A DNA stretch of 64,000 nt from Paraburkholderia sp. PREW-6R (GTDB taxonomy: Bacteria; Pseudomonadota; Gammaproteobacteria; Burkholderiales; Burkholderiaceae), in assembly GCF_039621805.1 (NCBI RefSeq), contig NZ_CP155076.1:279857-343856 (forward strand), read 5' to 3'. The stretch's first letter is position 1; each line of letters starts with the position of its first letter. Positions 37,160-46,495 of this stretch are shown here, piece by piece. The position numbers were made by a program, and so were the translations under genes. The notes beneath the pieces were generated by a model that was given only the letters and a program-made list of their open reading frames with translations, was not told where the DNA came from and did no database searches.

Positions 37160-37507
37160 CTAGAAGAGACTGGTCTGTCGGGGGTCGCGCTCGGGCGGCC
37201 GGGAGGCAGCAACACGGGCGCCCTGGCGGCCGCGAATCTTGCGCACCCGTTGCAGGTGCGCGAGCATCAGGCAGCTCGCTGCCCCGTCACCGAAACGCAG
37301 CTCAAACAGCCCGGTGTCGCCTTGCATACACCGCCCTGCCGCACGGAACGAAAGGCGCAGACCTCGCGACTTCGCCCGCGCGATCATCTGCGCGCGGCTC
37401 ATTCTCTGCCAGCACTCAGCGATGAAGGCTCTCGTTGTCCCCGGCAGCGATTCATGTGCGACGCCTGGGGCAAGCGTCAGCCTGGTGAGCAGGTAAATAT
37501 CTGCCAT
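37160..37507 (-). CDS. Hypothetical protein
   Basis: A 115-aa basic protein starting MADIYLLTRLTLAPGVAHES and ending PPERDPRQTSLF. I do not recognise a domain. The start at 37507 is preferred to a longer frame to 37549, since AGAAG lies upstream of it. It runs in the same direction as the SET gene with an 18-bp gap and may have shared its transcript. Confidence 0.5.
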   Translation of the reverse strand: MADIYLLTRLTLAPGVAHESLPGTTRAFIAECWQRMSRAQMIARAKSRGLRLSFRAAGRCMQGDTGLFELRFGDGAASCLMLAHLQRVRKIRGRQGARVAASRPPERDPRQTSLF

Positions 37508-38178
37508 GGAGCAACTTCTGGAATTCGGTGACTTATGTTTATACCGCATTTTCCAGAGGTGTCGCAGGTTCGTCTCGCGGTCAACTTTCCAGGTATCGTC
37601 CGAAAATTTTTTTTTGGCGCCTCGGATGTATTGAACCCGTATGCTCGCCAGATTACGGTGCGGATTTCGGGTCCAAAAAAGGCGTGCAGGTCATCCGCAA
37701 GCCGGGCTATCAGCGCCGCCCCCGTAACCAGCGCCCGCCTGGCGCCTCGCCATTAACTGGTGTTCGCCGCTCGATCTCCATCAGGCGACCCTCACCACCT
37801 CTTTGACGTTGTAAGCCGCCCTGCCTTACGCCGACTCGACGATATGGAGCACTCCCTCATATAAACCGGCGTAGTCGCGGGGCGCGGTGCCAACTTACGT
37901 CGTGACGCGTTGACGGGATCTCTGTTGCGTTGCCGGACGTGAACCTGACGGTTTTCGCTGTGGCTGTCTGTATTTCGCATTCGATGGCGAAGTTCGTGCC
38001 GGACTGCGCCGCAGGGTGGACCCGGAAAGGCGGCCAATCCCGATCAGCCGTACGGCGCTGTGAGCATGCGACGGCACATCCGGCTCGCGAAGTTTGACGG
38101 AAAACCGGATGTTTATCGCCGCTATTAAGATAATCCTTCTTATCATAATGTCACCGTTTACGGAGTAAACTTGCCCCT
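37508..38178. other. Intergenic region before the integrase
   Basis: About 670 bp between divergent genes. A plus-strand frame (37535-37756) contains VRLAVNFPGIVRKFFFGASD but has no ribosome site or recognisable family. The final 60 bp before 38179 is AT-rich (AAGATAATCCTTCTTATCATAA) and could hold the integrase promoter. Confidence 0.45.
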
Positions 38179-39897
38179 ATGAAAACGCGTGACACCACCC
38201 TCTCGAAACCGGCCTTAGCCTCCGACGCAGATAACACCACCGGCTTTCCCGATGCCGACGAACTCGCGATCCTGCGCGCGTGGTATGCAGGTCTGGCCGT
38301 GCGGCCCGCCGTGGAGCGATATCTGCCTTCCGCACTCGGCGGCAACCGCTCCGCGCGTGGCGTGCTCGGTCAGATCCGGCGCAGGCTGGTCGCGATCGCG
38401 CGCACCGTGCATCGTGACGATCTCGCGGCGCTGCTCAGCCATCCGGCAGAGGAACGCGAGCGGCACGCAAAGGCCGTTGCAGCGGCAATCGACACGCTGC
38501 GCGCCGCGCCCCGGCCCGAACCGCAGATCGCCGATGACATCGCGCAATGGCTCGCGCCCCGGGCGGTTCGCGCACTGCACGCGCAAGGCATCACAACCCT
38601 GGCCGACCTGACGGTGCGCATCCCGCGCCGGCGCCAGTGGTGGACCGCTGTCCCGGGGCTCGGGCCCGCAGGCGCCCGGGCGATCGAGGCATTCTTTGCC
38701 GCCTGGCCCACGCTGACCGAAAAGGCGCGCGCGCTGATTGCGGTGAGCGAGCGCGGCGCGATCGCACCGTGGGAGTCCATCCGGCTGCCACATGAGCTCA
38801 ATGGCTCGCAGGGAACGTTCCGTGCGCCCGCCGCGACCTGCACGCTCGATGCTAACAACGACCATGAAGCCGTCCAGACCTGGCTCCGTCTGCACGAGTC
38901 GCCTGCCACGCAGCGGACCTACCGCCGGGAAGCCGAGCGGCTGATCCTGTGGGCCATCGTCGAGCGCGGCCGCGCGCTGTCCTCACTCACGACCGAGGAC
39001 GCAATCGCCTACCGGGCGTTCCTGCGCCATCCGTCGCCGCGCGCGCGCTGGGTGGGACCGGTGCGGCCGCGCACCGCGCCCGACTGGCGGCCGTTCACCG
39101 GCAGTCTGTCGGCGCGCTCCGTCGCGCACGCACTCTCGATCGCGGGCGCCCTCTTCCGCTGGCTCATCGAGCAGCGCTACGTGCTGGCCAACCCGTTCTC
39201 CGGGATCAGGGTGCGCGATGCAACTGGGGCCCGCACGCTGGATGTCTCGCATGCGTTCACCGAGGGCGAGTGGGATCTGCTCCGCACGATTGCGGATGGC
39301 CTCGAATGGTCACGTGCCTGGTCGCCTGCGGCAGCCCAGCGGCTGCGTTTTCTGCTCGACTTCGGCTATGCAACCGGGCTGCGGGCGAGCGAGCTCGTCG
39401 GTGCGACGCTGGCGCAGATCGGCACGGATCCGCGGGGTGTTCACTGGCTTCGCGTGACCGGCAAGGGGAACAGACTGGCGCATGTGGCCCTGCCGCCGCT
39501 TGCCTGGGAGGCGCTGTCACGCTATCTGGCCGAACGCGGCCTGCCCGTCGTGCCGGTGCGCTGGAATCCGGCGACGCCGGTTATCGGCAGCCTGGAGGCC
39601 GGCAGCGACGCCGCGATCAGCAGCGTGCGGCTGTGGGGCGTGCTGCGGCGGTTTTTCTTGCTGGCCGCCGACGCGATCGAAGCGGATCACCCACCGCTCG
39701 CCGCAAAACTTCGTCGCGCGAGCCCCCACTGGATGCGCCACACGCATGCGACCCATGCGCTGGGGCGCGGCGCCGAGCTCACCACCGTGCGCGACAATCT
39801 CCGCCATGCGTCGGTGTCCACGACATCAATCTATCTGCACAGCGACGAGGCAAAACGGGCACGACAGATCGCCGAAGCATTTGGCAAGCGTGGGTAA
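38179..39897 (+). CDS. Tyrosine integrase with DUF3701-type N-terminus
   Basis: A 572-aa integrase. Residues ~15-200 resemble the DUF3701/phage_integr_N region (RAWYAGLAVRPAVERYLP, VPGLGPAGARAIEAF as a helix-hairpin-helix-like segment). The core-binding domain is at ~235-330 (SPATQRTYRREAERLILWAI). The catalytic domain has GYATGLRASELVGA (Arg), the GKGNR loop (Lys), HWMRHTHATHAL (His-x-x-Arg) and LRHASVSTTSIYLHSDE (His, Tyr). It seems complete. CGGAG precedes ATG 38179. Its last ~30 codons and the downstream DNA are duplicated at 57.99-58.56 kb, suggesting an att site overlapping the 3' end. Confidence 0.88.
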   Translation: MKTRDTTLSKPALASDADNTTGFPDADELAILRAWYAGLAVRPAVERYLPSALGGNRSARGVLGQIRRRLVAIARTVHRDDLAALLSHPAEERERHAKAVAAAIDTLRAAPRPEPQIADDIAQWLAPRAVRALHAQGITTLADLTVRIPRRRQWWTAVPGLGPAGARAIEAFFAAWPTLTEKARALIAVSERGAIAPWESIRLPHELNGSQGTFRAPAATCTLDANNDHEAVQTWLRLHESPATQRTYRREAERLILWAIVERGRALSSLTTEDAIAYRAFLRHPSPRARWVGPVRPRTAPDWRPFTGSLSARSVAHALSIAGALFRWLIEQRYVLANPFSGIRVRDATGARTLDVSHAFTEGEWDLLRTIADGLEWSRAWSPAAAQRLRFLLDFGYATGLRASELVGATLAQIGTDPRGVHWLRVTGKGNRLAHVALPPLAWEALSRYLAERGLPVVPVRWNPATPVIGSLEAGSDAAISSVRLWGVLRRFFLLAADAIEADHPPLAAKLRRASPHWMRHTHATHALGRGAELTTVRDNLRHASVSTTSIYLHSDEAKRARQIAEAFGKRG

Positions 39898-40385
39898 GAG
39901 AGACGCCCCCCCGCAACGCAACTCGCGTCGGCCGCGTAGCGATCAACGGTTAGTGTGTACAGAAGCGGGCGCATCCGAATCAGCTCGCCTGACTGGATAT
40001 CTTCACCAAGGAACCGCTCACACTTGTCGATCGACGAGGCGTTTCATTCAGCCTCCTGCTCAGGCATGCCCCCGTCGAATGCTTCATCGCTATCGCGGAC
40101 CTTGAAGCACATTTTTCGCTTCAGCCCGGTGCGCGACGCCCGGATACTCAGGACGTTTCCCGACGGCGATACCCGCATTCGGGCAAAGTCCGGGCGCAAG
40201 GCGCTGGCCAACCCGAAGCTGCGTCAAGCCGGTGCACAGACTTTGTAGGGTAACTAGGCTGACCGGCTAGGCTCCGCCTCAAGTCTCCGCCGCTCGTCCA
40301 GTGCGCTCCTGCTGCAGGCCTGCGGCGACGAAGTCGTGTATTGGGCCTGATTGCGTTGACAGTTAGTTGCGCGCATTCGAAGGGG
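39806..40385. repeat. Long direct repeat, left copy (integrase 3' end and downstream)
   Basis: Matches 57990-58560 in the same orientation: GTGTCCACGACATC through the integrase stop, then a variable stretch, then a well-conserved segment with AGCCCGGTGCGCGACGCCCG, CGAAGCTGCGTCAAGC, CTGACCGGCT and GACGAAGTCGTGTA. Identity looks high with scattered substitutions. 40386-40641 shows nothing I can name. Confidence 0.85.
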
Positions 40386-40641
40386 GGAAATGGTCTGAAG
40401 CCAAACGCAGCAATGGAAACGCCGCGGGAAGATACGGATCCCTTCAAAAAAAACCGAACCTCTCCGGTCAAACGATCTTCCCAGACCGGTCAGTCAACTT
40501 AGTTCAGTCCTGGTCAACCGTAGTGTCGATGTGCGGCCGTCGCACACTTCACCAAATCGGCCACAACCGGTCGTTCGACATACCGGCGTGAATCGTCGAC
40601 AATCCGGTGAAACACCTTCACTTGCGACGGAAATCAGGCCG

Positions 40642-41055
40642 ATGGAACCTTGCGAGATCCAGTTTACCGCTGACAACCTTTGCCATTGGGCTGGCATGGG
40701 CGACCATGTGCTGACTCCGCCTGATCGCAGCTATGAGGTCACTCTGCGATATCAGGGCGAACCTCCGCACGGGGATTCATATCACGTTGTAGATGTGGCC
40801 GGTCGCCGGTTTCCGGGCTATGCGTGGGGCTGCATGTTCTCTATGTCGGACTGCTCGAACTTCATTGCCTTCAGTTGGATGGAGAGAAAATTCGAAAGAC
40901 TGACGACAATTGTCGATGTAAGACATTCCCGATACTTTGTTTTGCCGCGATACATCTACAATCCGCGCATCGAATGGCCCTCAATTCTGGATGTGAAGAC
41001 ACCTGCGCAGGCGCCCTTTTCGTTCGTTGGCTCCGAAACTTGGAGGATTTTTTGA
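40642..41055 (+). CDS. Hypothetical protein, orphan island
   Basis: A 137-aa cytoplasmic protein starting MEPCEIQFTADNLCHWAGMG. It contains RFPGYAWGCMFSMSDCSNF and ends SFVGSETWRIF. No family recognised; the composition (many Trp, Cys, Phe, acidic) is like small immunity proteins. ATG 40642 is favoured over the longer frame from 40531, whose first 37 residues look non-coding. It is the first of a run of short genes on this strand. Confidence 0.5.
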   Translation: MEPCEIQFTADNLCHWAGMGDHVLTPPDRSYEVTLRYQGEPPHGDSYHVVDVAGRRFPGYAWGCMFSMSDCSNFIAFSWMERKFERLTTIVDVRHSRYFVLPRYIYNPRIEWPSILDVKTPAQAPFSFVGSETWRIF

Positions 41056-41121
41056 CATTCACCACGGCAATTGCCATCTTGAATACCTTCGCGCACCTCT
41101 CCGATAACTGAACTCAGTCGA

Positions 41122-41511
41122 ATGACGCACTCTGACAGCGGCCACAACCAAAAAATCGTCGTCACACGCGACAGCGTTGCAGCCGGAGACGACATTGACG
41201 CTCCTCACCGCTTGGAGTTTGGTATTTCAAGCGATCGGGCAATCGCTGACATTCTTCGATACGTTTCGCAATTGAGCTACCTACCCTCAATAGTCGGCGG
41301 GAAAGCGACTTGGTCTGCCGTGTCGGGGCGTCCACTCGCCGTCATTGCACAGCAATGGGCCGCCCCTAAACCGCTAAGTGTGTTGCCCATTGCATTTTCG
41401 GACCTTGACTCTCGTTCCGACGGGCTATATTTGCACTTCAACTACCACGCGCAAGTCGATCCCGACATCGTATTCAATGTGCTCGATCGGCTGCGCCTGA
41501 AATCGTTCTGA
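41122..41511 (+). CDS. Hypothetical protein, orphan island
   Basis: A 129-aa protein (MTHSDSGHNQKIVVTRDSVA at the start, DPDIVFNVLDRLRLKSF at the end). It follows the previous gene by about 65 bp. No motif recognised, but the mid-region ADILRYVSQLSYLPSIVGGK looks like a normal folded domain. Possibly an orphan immunity protein, inferred only from size and context. Confidence 0.5.
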   Translation: MTHSDSGHNQKIVVTRDSVAAGDDIDAPHRLEFGISSDRAIADILRYVSQLSYLPSIVGGKATWSAVSGRPLAVIAQQWAAPKPLSVLPIAFSDLDSRSDGLYLHFNYHAQVDPDIVFNVLDRLRLKSF

Positions 41512-41536
41512 CTGCGTGATTTCTGGAGAATGAGGT

Positions 41537-41785
41537 TTGGACTTCACCTTTCAACCTCGATGGAAGGAGGAATTAGTCTGCTCCTGTACGCTGGGCGAAT
41601 TCGTCCTTGAGATGCCGATGGGCGTTCCCTCCGTGTACATTCCCACGGAATCCGCTTGGCAGAACCTAGCGCCGACATGGGCGCGTCCGTATTGGAACTT
41701 GGTCTACGTCCAATTGGTGGCGTGGTGCGCGAACCACGGATTTCCGCTGCATGTGGATAGCTCGGCGAGTATTTTCGTGACGTAG
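41537..41785 (+). CDS. Small hypothetical protein, orphan island
   Basis: An 82-aa protein with a TTG start at 41537 preceded by GGAG at 8 nt. Trp/Tyr-rich: FQPRWKEEL, WARPYWNLVYVQLVAWC. No family recognised. It lies 25 bp after the previous gene in the same direction. Confidence 0.45.
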   Translation: MDFTFQPRWKEELVCSCTLGEFVLEMPMGVPSVYIPTESAWQNLAPTWARPYWNLVYVQLVAWCANHGFPLHVDSSASIFVT

Positions 41786-41806
41786 CGCCCGCGTTTCTTG
41801 ACCGTT

Positions 41807-42064
41807 ATGACAAACACCGAACTGTTAAGCAAAATTGACGAAGCGCTGTCAGTCATTGAACCTATGCTGACTTCAATGTGGCCGAACGTTCAGAGTATTC
41901 ACCGTCAACTGATATGGTGCCGCGCTCAAATCTCCGGTGAGCCGTCGGAGCCTAAGCAGGGGCCGCTTACGATGGGGCTGATTGCGACCCGGGAATTTGA
42001 CATGTGGGGAGACAAGCCGGAGCTCGCAGCTCTGATCAACCAAATACAACGCGCCGTCGCGTAA
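41807..42064 (+). CDS. Small hypothetical protein, orphan island
   Basis: An 85-aa protein, helical and acidic (MTNTELLSKIDEALSVIEPM), with a C-terminal ELAALINQIQRAVA. Not recognised. It lies 21 bp after the previous gene; ATG 41807 is used rather than a TTG at 41798. Confidence 0.45.
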   Translation: MTNTELLSKIDEALSVIEPMLTSMWPNVQSIHRQLIWCRAQISGEPSEPKQGPLTMGLIATREFDMWGDKPELAALINQIQRAVA

Positions 42065-42266
42065 AGTGAATGACTGCTTTTGGCGCTCGCGACGGACCGC
42101 TCAGGGTCGACTGCTGCCTGATGCGTCTTGCATCGAACCGCTCCGCGTCGCGCCGTCGCGAACGGCTGGGTGCGACCCGTAAGCGACGTTCGACTCACCC
42201 GACAGCGGACGTTCAAATGGTGCATCATGGCATCCTGCTCGATAAACACCTGCAAGTGTACGCCCA

Positions 42267-42518
42267 GTGCTTCCAGAAGAAATTAACGCAGAATGCTCAG
42301 AACTGTTCGACGTGTGGTGCGAACGGCGTGCGGCCCGGCCATTGCGACACTTGCTTTGCGCATGGCCGCTAACGAGCGGGCTGACAGATGATTGGGGCGC
42401 ACTTCATGAAGCGCTACGGGCATTGCGAGCAGACTGTCGAGCAGACATTTCCGATACGGAGTTGACGCAGGTGGAGGATTTGATCCGCGCTGTCGCCCTC
42501 ATCGTCTTTCGGCGATGA
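42267..42518 (+). CDS. Small hypothetical protein
   Basis: An 83-aa frame from GTG 42267: LPEEINAECSELFDVWCERR and LTQVEDLIRAVALIVFRR. The residue pattern looks like a helical protein and codon use is plausible, but the start is weak and the upstream 200 bp holds only competing frames. It could be the surviving end of a longer gene. Confidence 0.3.
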   Translation: MLPEEINAECSELFDVWCERRAARPLRHLLCAWPLTSGLTDDWGALHEALRALRADCRADISDTELTQVEDLIRAVALIVFRR

Positions 42519-42528
42519 GCCGCACAGA

Positions 42529-42876
42529 CTATTCCTTTTCCGCCAATGCCTGCCGCAACATCGGTCTGGTGTATTTTTCGACCGGATCGACATCTCGTGA
42601 GTCCTCCGGGTGGTAGAACTCGCCATTGTCGAACGCATGGAAAACCGACCACGCGAAATCAGTGAGGTTCCATTCTGCGAGCGGCATCATGTTGTTGGCG
42701 ACGCTATCGCAAAACGTGAAATCGCGCCGACCTTCGAGGAACTCGGCGGCAAGCCAGCGGGCAAGCTCGTCAAAAAATTCGAGCCTTGATATTTTCGCGA
42801 CTTGGCATGCGGCATCAACGTCCGGCGAACTCAATTTTTGATCTTCACATCGAATGGCCATTGCCTCAATGTTCAT
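42529..42876 (-). CDS. Hypothetical protein, orphan island
   Basis: A 115-aa acidic protein (MNIEAMAIRCEDQKLSSPDV; FFDELARWLAAEFLEGRRDF; NLTDFAWSVFHAFDNGEFYH). Size and composition fit the small immunity-type proteins common in Burkholderia accessory DNA; I do not recognise the family. It lies 13 bp downstream of the next gene on the minus strand, so the two probably form an operon. Confidence 0.55.
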   Translation of the reverse strand: MNIEAMAIRCEDQKLSSPDVDAACQVAKISRLEFFDELARWLAAEFLEGRRDFTFCDSVANNMMPLAEWNLTDFAWSVFHAFDNGEFYHPEDSRDVDPVEKYTRPMLRQALAEKE

Positions 42877-42889
42877 GACGGTGTTGCCT

Positions 42890-43279
42890 TCAAAGGCTTA
42901 ACTCAAGAGTGGTGCCGCTCGCGGCCATCCGCTCCAGAAAACTTTGGGGCGAAACTAGTTGCGCGACGAGGGTAGCCCTCGGGGTTTCGAGGGTATGAGC
43001 TTCACCTGTACTGAACCACCCACACCTGAAACGAATCATTTCTTCCTCGCGCGCTTCAAGCTCACGAATCTCGCAACACATTTGTGCTGCAATCTGATCG
43101 AGATTCGCGGGAGCCGCCTCGTCCTCCTCGTACTGGTCATACATCGTCCCCATCAAGCGGTTGATCCGAGTCCAGAACCCCGAGGCGAAGAGCCACTCCG
43201 ACGCGATTCCGTCCAGTACGAAGACTGGCTCTGAAGGACATTCGGAGATAAAGAAACGCGATTTCCGTACCCTGTCCAT
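42890..43279 (-). CDS. Hypothetical protein, orphan island
   Basis: A 129-aa protein (MDRVRKSRFFISECPSEPVF; IASEWLFASGFWTRINRLMG; an acidic central stretch YDQYEEDEAAP). No domain recognised. The coiled-coil-like QMCCEIRELEAREEEMIRF lies in the middle. It precedes the 115-aa gene by 13 bp on the same strand. Confidence 0.55.
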   Translation of the reverse strand: MDRVRKSRFFISECPSEPVFVLDGIASEWLFASGFWTRINRLMGTMYDQYEEDEAAPANLDQIAAQMCCEIRELEAREEEMIRFRCGWFSTGEAHTLETPRATLVAQLVSPQSFLERMAASGTTLELSL

Positions 43280-43404
43280 GAGATTCTTTTGCGATATGCG
43301 GCGTTAAATTGCCGACGATCTGGAGCCTATTGTCGACTGACCGTTCGGGCCGCGTGCCGCCATGAGAAGCGCGGGTGAGACATCCTCGCAGCCGTCAGAT
43401 GCGA

Positions 43405-43779
43405 TTAGACAGGATAGGAAAATGTTGAAAGCTGGATGGACGGCTGAATCTGCAAACGGAATCCGTATGGTGGCGCGTCCGCGCAATCGTAGCGCCCGTT
43501 GAACAAGTTCGCGGCTGCAAATTCAATGTGCGTACCGCGATCGTCTCGCACGACACGTGCCCCCGGACAATCCAACAAATTAAGCTGTACTAGCGGCTCT
43601 GCTACTCCTTCATAATTGATCAAAAGTTCCACGTCACAGCTAAGTGGCCATATTGTTAGACTCAGAACCACGGGTGTCTTGGAGACAACGTACCGATACG
43701 AAACTCCGTACTCTTCCTCGATCGGCACCACATTAAGAACCTCCAGAAAATCCAGCGGTTCCCACGAGAAATTCGGCAT
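43405..43779 (-). CDS. Hypothetical protein, orphan island
   Basis: A 124-aa protein (MPNFSWEPLDFLEVLNVVPI; VVLSLTIWPLSCDVELLINY), predicted to be mostly beta-strand. Not recognised. It stands 125 bp upstream of the preceding minus-strand pair. GGAAGAGCT before ATG 43779 is a good ribosome site. Confidence 0.55.
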   Translation of the reverse strand: MPNFSWEPLDFLEVLNVVPIEEEYGVSYRYVVSKTPVVLSLTIWPLSCDVELLINYEGVAEPLVQLNLLDCPGARVVRDDRGTHIEFAAANLFNGRYDCADAPPYGFRLQIQPSIQLSTFSYPV

Positions 43780-43964
43780 AGCTCTTCCGGGTTGATTTGA
43801 TATCGGCGCTGACGAATCTGAAGTCTACGCGTTCGTTCTTCAAGTTGATTTCAAACAAGTTCATGGATTGTTGACGATCTAGTCAACTTTGTCGAACGGC
43901 CGGAGTTGGCCGATAAGCGACTGCGGCCATTGCAACGAATTGGTGTCGCTCGATATGCGGGCGC

Positions 43965-44481
43965 TCACGGCGTTTTCTTTTCCACGCGCTGCTTAACCGC
44001 GACATTCATTGCCTGAAAATCCCGCTGCGTTTCCTCGATTATGTCTTTCGTCAGACGCCCAACAAACAATCCCGAAAAAGACTCCGTTTGTTCGAGATGG
44101 GTACCCCCAGTTGCTGCAGTAAGGTGAATGCAATGTGTGCCGTCGAAGACGCCGCGAATCCACACGCTGCCGCGCCAACAAATTTCATGTTGCGGACGGA
44201 CGACCAGAGCCGTCGGTTTGAACACCATCGAATCCCGGGCCACGCCCTAGCACAATGCGGATTGTTTTTCCCACCCTGAAGTCGCCGTCAACGCGTGTAA
44301 TGAAGGGATTCCAGTCGGAATATGCGGGGCTGTTCGAGATGACATGCCAGACATCCGCGGGCGACCGATCGATGAAAATGTCAGCTCGCGTGCTGCAATT
44401 TTCCTGCAGGACAAGAAGGGCTCCAATGACGCCGACAACAATGACAGCTATGCCTCCCAACATCATTCGCCGTAAGCCCAT
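43965..44481 (-). pseudogene. Membrane-anchored SRPBCC protein, frameshifted
   Basis: The first frame (ATG 44481) has an N-terminal transmembrane helix (IAVIVVGVIGALLVL), then STRADIFIDRSPADVWHVIS and SDWNPFI, typical of the SRPBCC/polyketide-cyclase-like fold. At about 44240 the frame changes: LGRGPG becomes DSMVFKPTALVV and continues with FDGTHCIHL and ESFSGLFVGRLTKDI, the remainder of the domain. A one-base change explains it. Probably a recent pseudogene or an error. Confidence 0.7.
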
Positions 44482-44719
44482 AATTGCCCCGTAGTCGGTT
44501 GCAACTGCATTGCTGTAGTCTCGAACGCACAGATGGTTGACGATCTAGGCAGCGACGCCAAGTGTCCCAAACTGGCCGAACCCGGACCAACGCGAGCCCC
44601 GCAGACCGCTGATCGAAGCAGTTATACGAATGGCATGGACCGACCCTTCTCCCACATACGGTTCTGTGGCTGGAATGGCCGCTAACCGTAGTTGAACCAT
44701 CAGATCGCGCCCGTGTACA

Positions 44720-45694
44720 TCAAAGATCGCGGAGAAACTCAATCAATGCCGCGTTGACGAAATCCGGCGCCTCCTGTTGCAGCCAATGCCCTGCTCGCGG
44801 AACGACCCGAGAAGCCGACAGCCTGGGCACGATCTGGGGCATGCTGCCGATAATTTCGTGCATGCGTGGCATTGCCAGACCTGTGTCTCGCTCGCCGACA
44901 AGGTACAGGGCGGGAACCTCGACGAGCAGGCCCTCCAAAGCCGATTGCACTTCCCAGTTGCGATCGAGGTTGCGGTAGTAATTCAATCCACCGCGAAAGC
45001 CGGAAATGCTGAACGCTTGCACAAACTTGTCGAGGTCGGTGGGTGCGAGCCACGCGGGCAACAAAGGCGGATTAATCAGAGAGTCAAGGAGTCCACCACT
45101 CCGCGGCACGAGTCCGAATGGATTAGGCGTATTTGCGTCGCGGGCTCCGACGTCGCCTGATGCGGAAAAATAGATCTTGCGCAATGTCGTGGCAACGTCA
45201 CGCTCAAATTCGGTTTCGGCCAACCCAGGTTCGGAAAAGTAATGCGTATAGAACCTCGTTTGGTCGGTCTGCGGAAAAAGCCGGCTCGGCGTCATTGGCG
45301 CGCGGTCCATCATTGGCACCCCGAGCGCAACGACAGCGCGAAAGCGGTCAGGCCGAAGCAACGCGGCTTGCCAGGCAATGGTTGCACCCCAATCGTTTCC
45401 TACCACAACTGCGTCGCGTTCTCCAAGAATGCCAACGAGCGCCACCAGGTCACCGACAACGTCTAACGTCGTGTACTGTCCGATTGCCGTTGGACATTCG
45501 CTTGATCCGTAGCCACGCAGATCCGGTGCTACTGCGTGGAAGCCGGCCTGCGCAAGTGCCGCCAGTTGATGGCGCCAGGCATGCGAGGTCTCAGGAAAGC
45601 CGTGACAAAGTAGGACCAACGGGCCGTCGCCCTGTTCTGCGACATGCAGGCGAATTCCGTTTGCTTCAATAAAGGTTTGACGGTATGCGGTCAT
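44720..45694 (-). CDS. Alpha/beta hydrolase, epoxide-hydrolase-like
   Basis: A 324-aa hydrolase. HGFPETSHAWR at ~30 is the oxyanion-hole HGxP motif, DLRGYGSSECP follows, and VVGNDWGATIAW contains the nucleophile Asp of the D-W type found in epoxide hydrolases and haloalkane dehalogenases. YLVGERDTGLA holds the acid residue and AGHWLQQEAP the catalytic His. ATG 45694 is preferred over the longer frame to 45724. It is divergent from the Rrf2-type regulator with about 80 bp between the starts, so that regulator may control it. The substrate is unknown. Confidence 0.85.
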   Translation of the reverse strand: MTAYRQTFIEANGIRLHVAEQGDGPLVLLCHGFPETSHAWRHQLAALAQAGFHAVAPDLRGYGSSECPTAIGQYTTLDVVGDLVALVGILGERDAVVVGNDWGATIAWQAALLRPDRFRAVVALGVPMMDRAPMTPSRLFPQTDQTRFYTHYFSEPGLAETEFERDVATTLRKIYFSASGDVGARDANTPNPFGLVPRSGGLLDSLINPPLLPAWLAPTDLDKFVQAFSISGFRGGLNYYRNLDRNWEVQSALEGLLVEVPALYLVGERDTGLAMPRMHEIIGSMPQIVPRLSASRVVPRAGHWLQQEAPDFVNAALIEFLRDL

Positions 45695-45776
45695 GGTTGC
45701 TCTGGCAGAGATGTGTGCACACAAGAATCCCGAGATAGCGTAACATCAAAAGTTGCGCATCACCAAGCTTCCGAAT

Positions 45777-46214
45777 ATGCAACGCGATACCCGACTGGCC
45801 CGACTTCTGCACATCCTCATTCACATGCATCTTCGAGGAGGGGCGACCACCTCAGAGACGATTGCGCTGATGCTGCATACGAACCCCGTCTTTGTCCGCC
45901 GGACGATGGCTGCGCTACGCGAACCGGGGTACGTAAAGTCGACTGGTGGTCCAGGCGGAGGCTGGGCGCTCGCCTGCGACCTCAACGATCTTACGGTGAG
46001 AGATGTCTACGAGGCCATTGGACATACCGCGCCTTTTGTGATCGGCCTGGCCGACGACAATCACAATTGTCCGGTGGAGGCGGCGGTAAATCGCCACATC
46101 AATGAGGCGTTGGGTTCAGCGGAAAATACGTTGCTTCAATTGCTTGGTGACAGGCGACTCTCCGAGATCGCGTACGACGTGACGTCGTCGAAGTCGCACA
46201 AAACGACCAGGTAA
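45777..46214 (+). CDS. Rrf2-family transcriptional regulator
   Basis: A 145-aa regulator. The N-terminal winged helix (RLARLLHILIHMHLRGG, NPVFVRRTMAALREPGYV, STGGPGGGWALA) is the Rrf2 pattern, including the GGxGGGxxLA wing. Only one Cys (NCPVEAAV) is seen in the region where Fe-S members have three, so it is probably the non-cluster type. ATG 45777 is used; a TTG at 45753 is in frame. Divergent from the hydrolase gene. Confidence 0.85.
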   Translation: MQRDTRLARLLHILIHMHLRGGATTSETIALMLHTNPVFVRRTMAALREPGYVKSTGGPGGGWALACDLNDLTVRDVYEAIGHTAPFVIGLADDNHNCPVEAAVNRHINEALGSAENTLLQLLGDRRLSEIAYDVTSSKSHKTTR

Positions 46215-46495
46215 TCTCACGGAGCAACGGACGGGTGGCAATGGCGGCAAGCATCAAACACCTGGCTGATAGCGATTGGCGGCATGAACGTGTGTCAGCT
46301 TCCAGCCCGCAAGCGGTCGTCGGCTTGCGTGCTGTCAATGCCCCTTGTTGGCCGAACCCAGAGATACGACGGGCACCCGTCGGCTGCCTGCTCGAGCAAG
46401 ACACGATCTTCCCTGTCGCCCCTTAACAGACGCATGGTGCTGTCAGAAACGACCGTTGAGAAGCGCTGGGGCAATTCCAGGGTCGTCGCTTCCAG
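46215..46495. other. No gene recognised
   Basis: About 280 bp between convergent genes. No terminator hairpin with a T-tract was found, and short frames have no support. Confidence 0.4.

Noticed and set aside
37535..37756. A 73-codon frame upstream of the integrase
   Set aside because: It has a coherent stretch but no ribosome site, homologue that I recognise, or conserved context.
38949..39953. A 334-codon frame inside the DUF3701 integrase
   Set aside because: Same strand, other phase, Arg/Ala/Gly-rich; the integrase frame holds all catalytic motifs.
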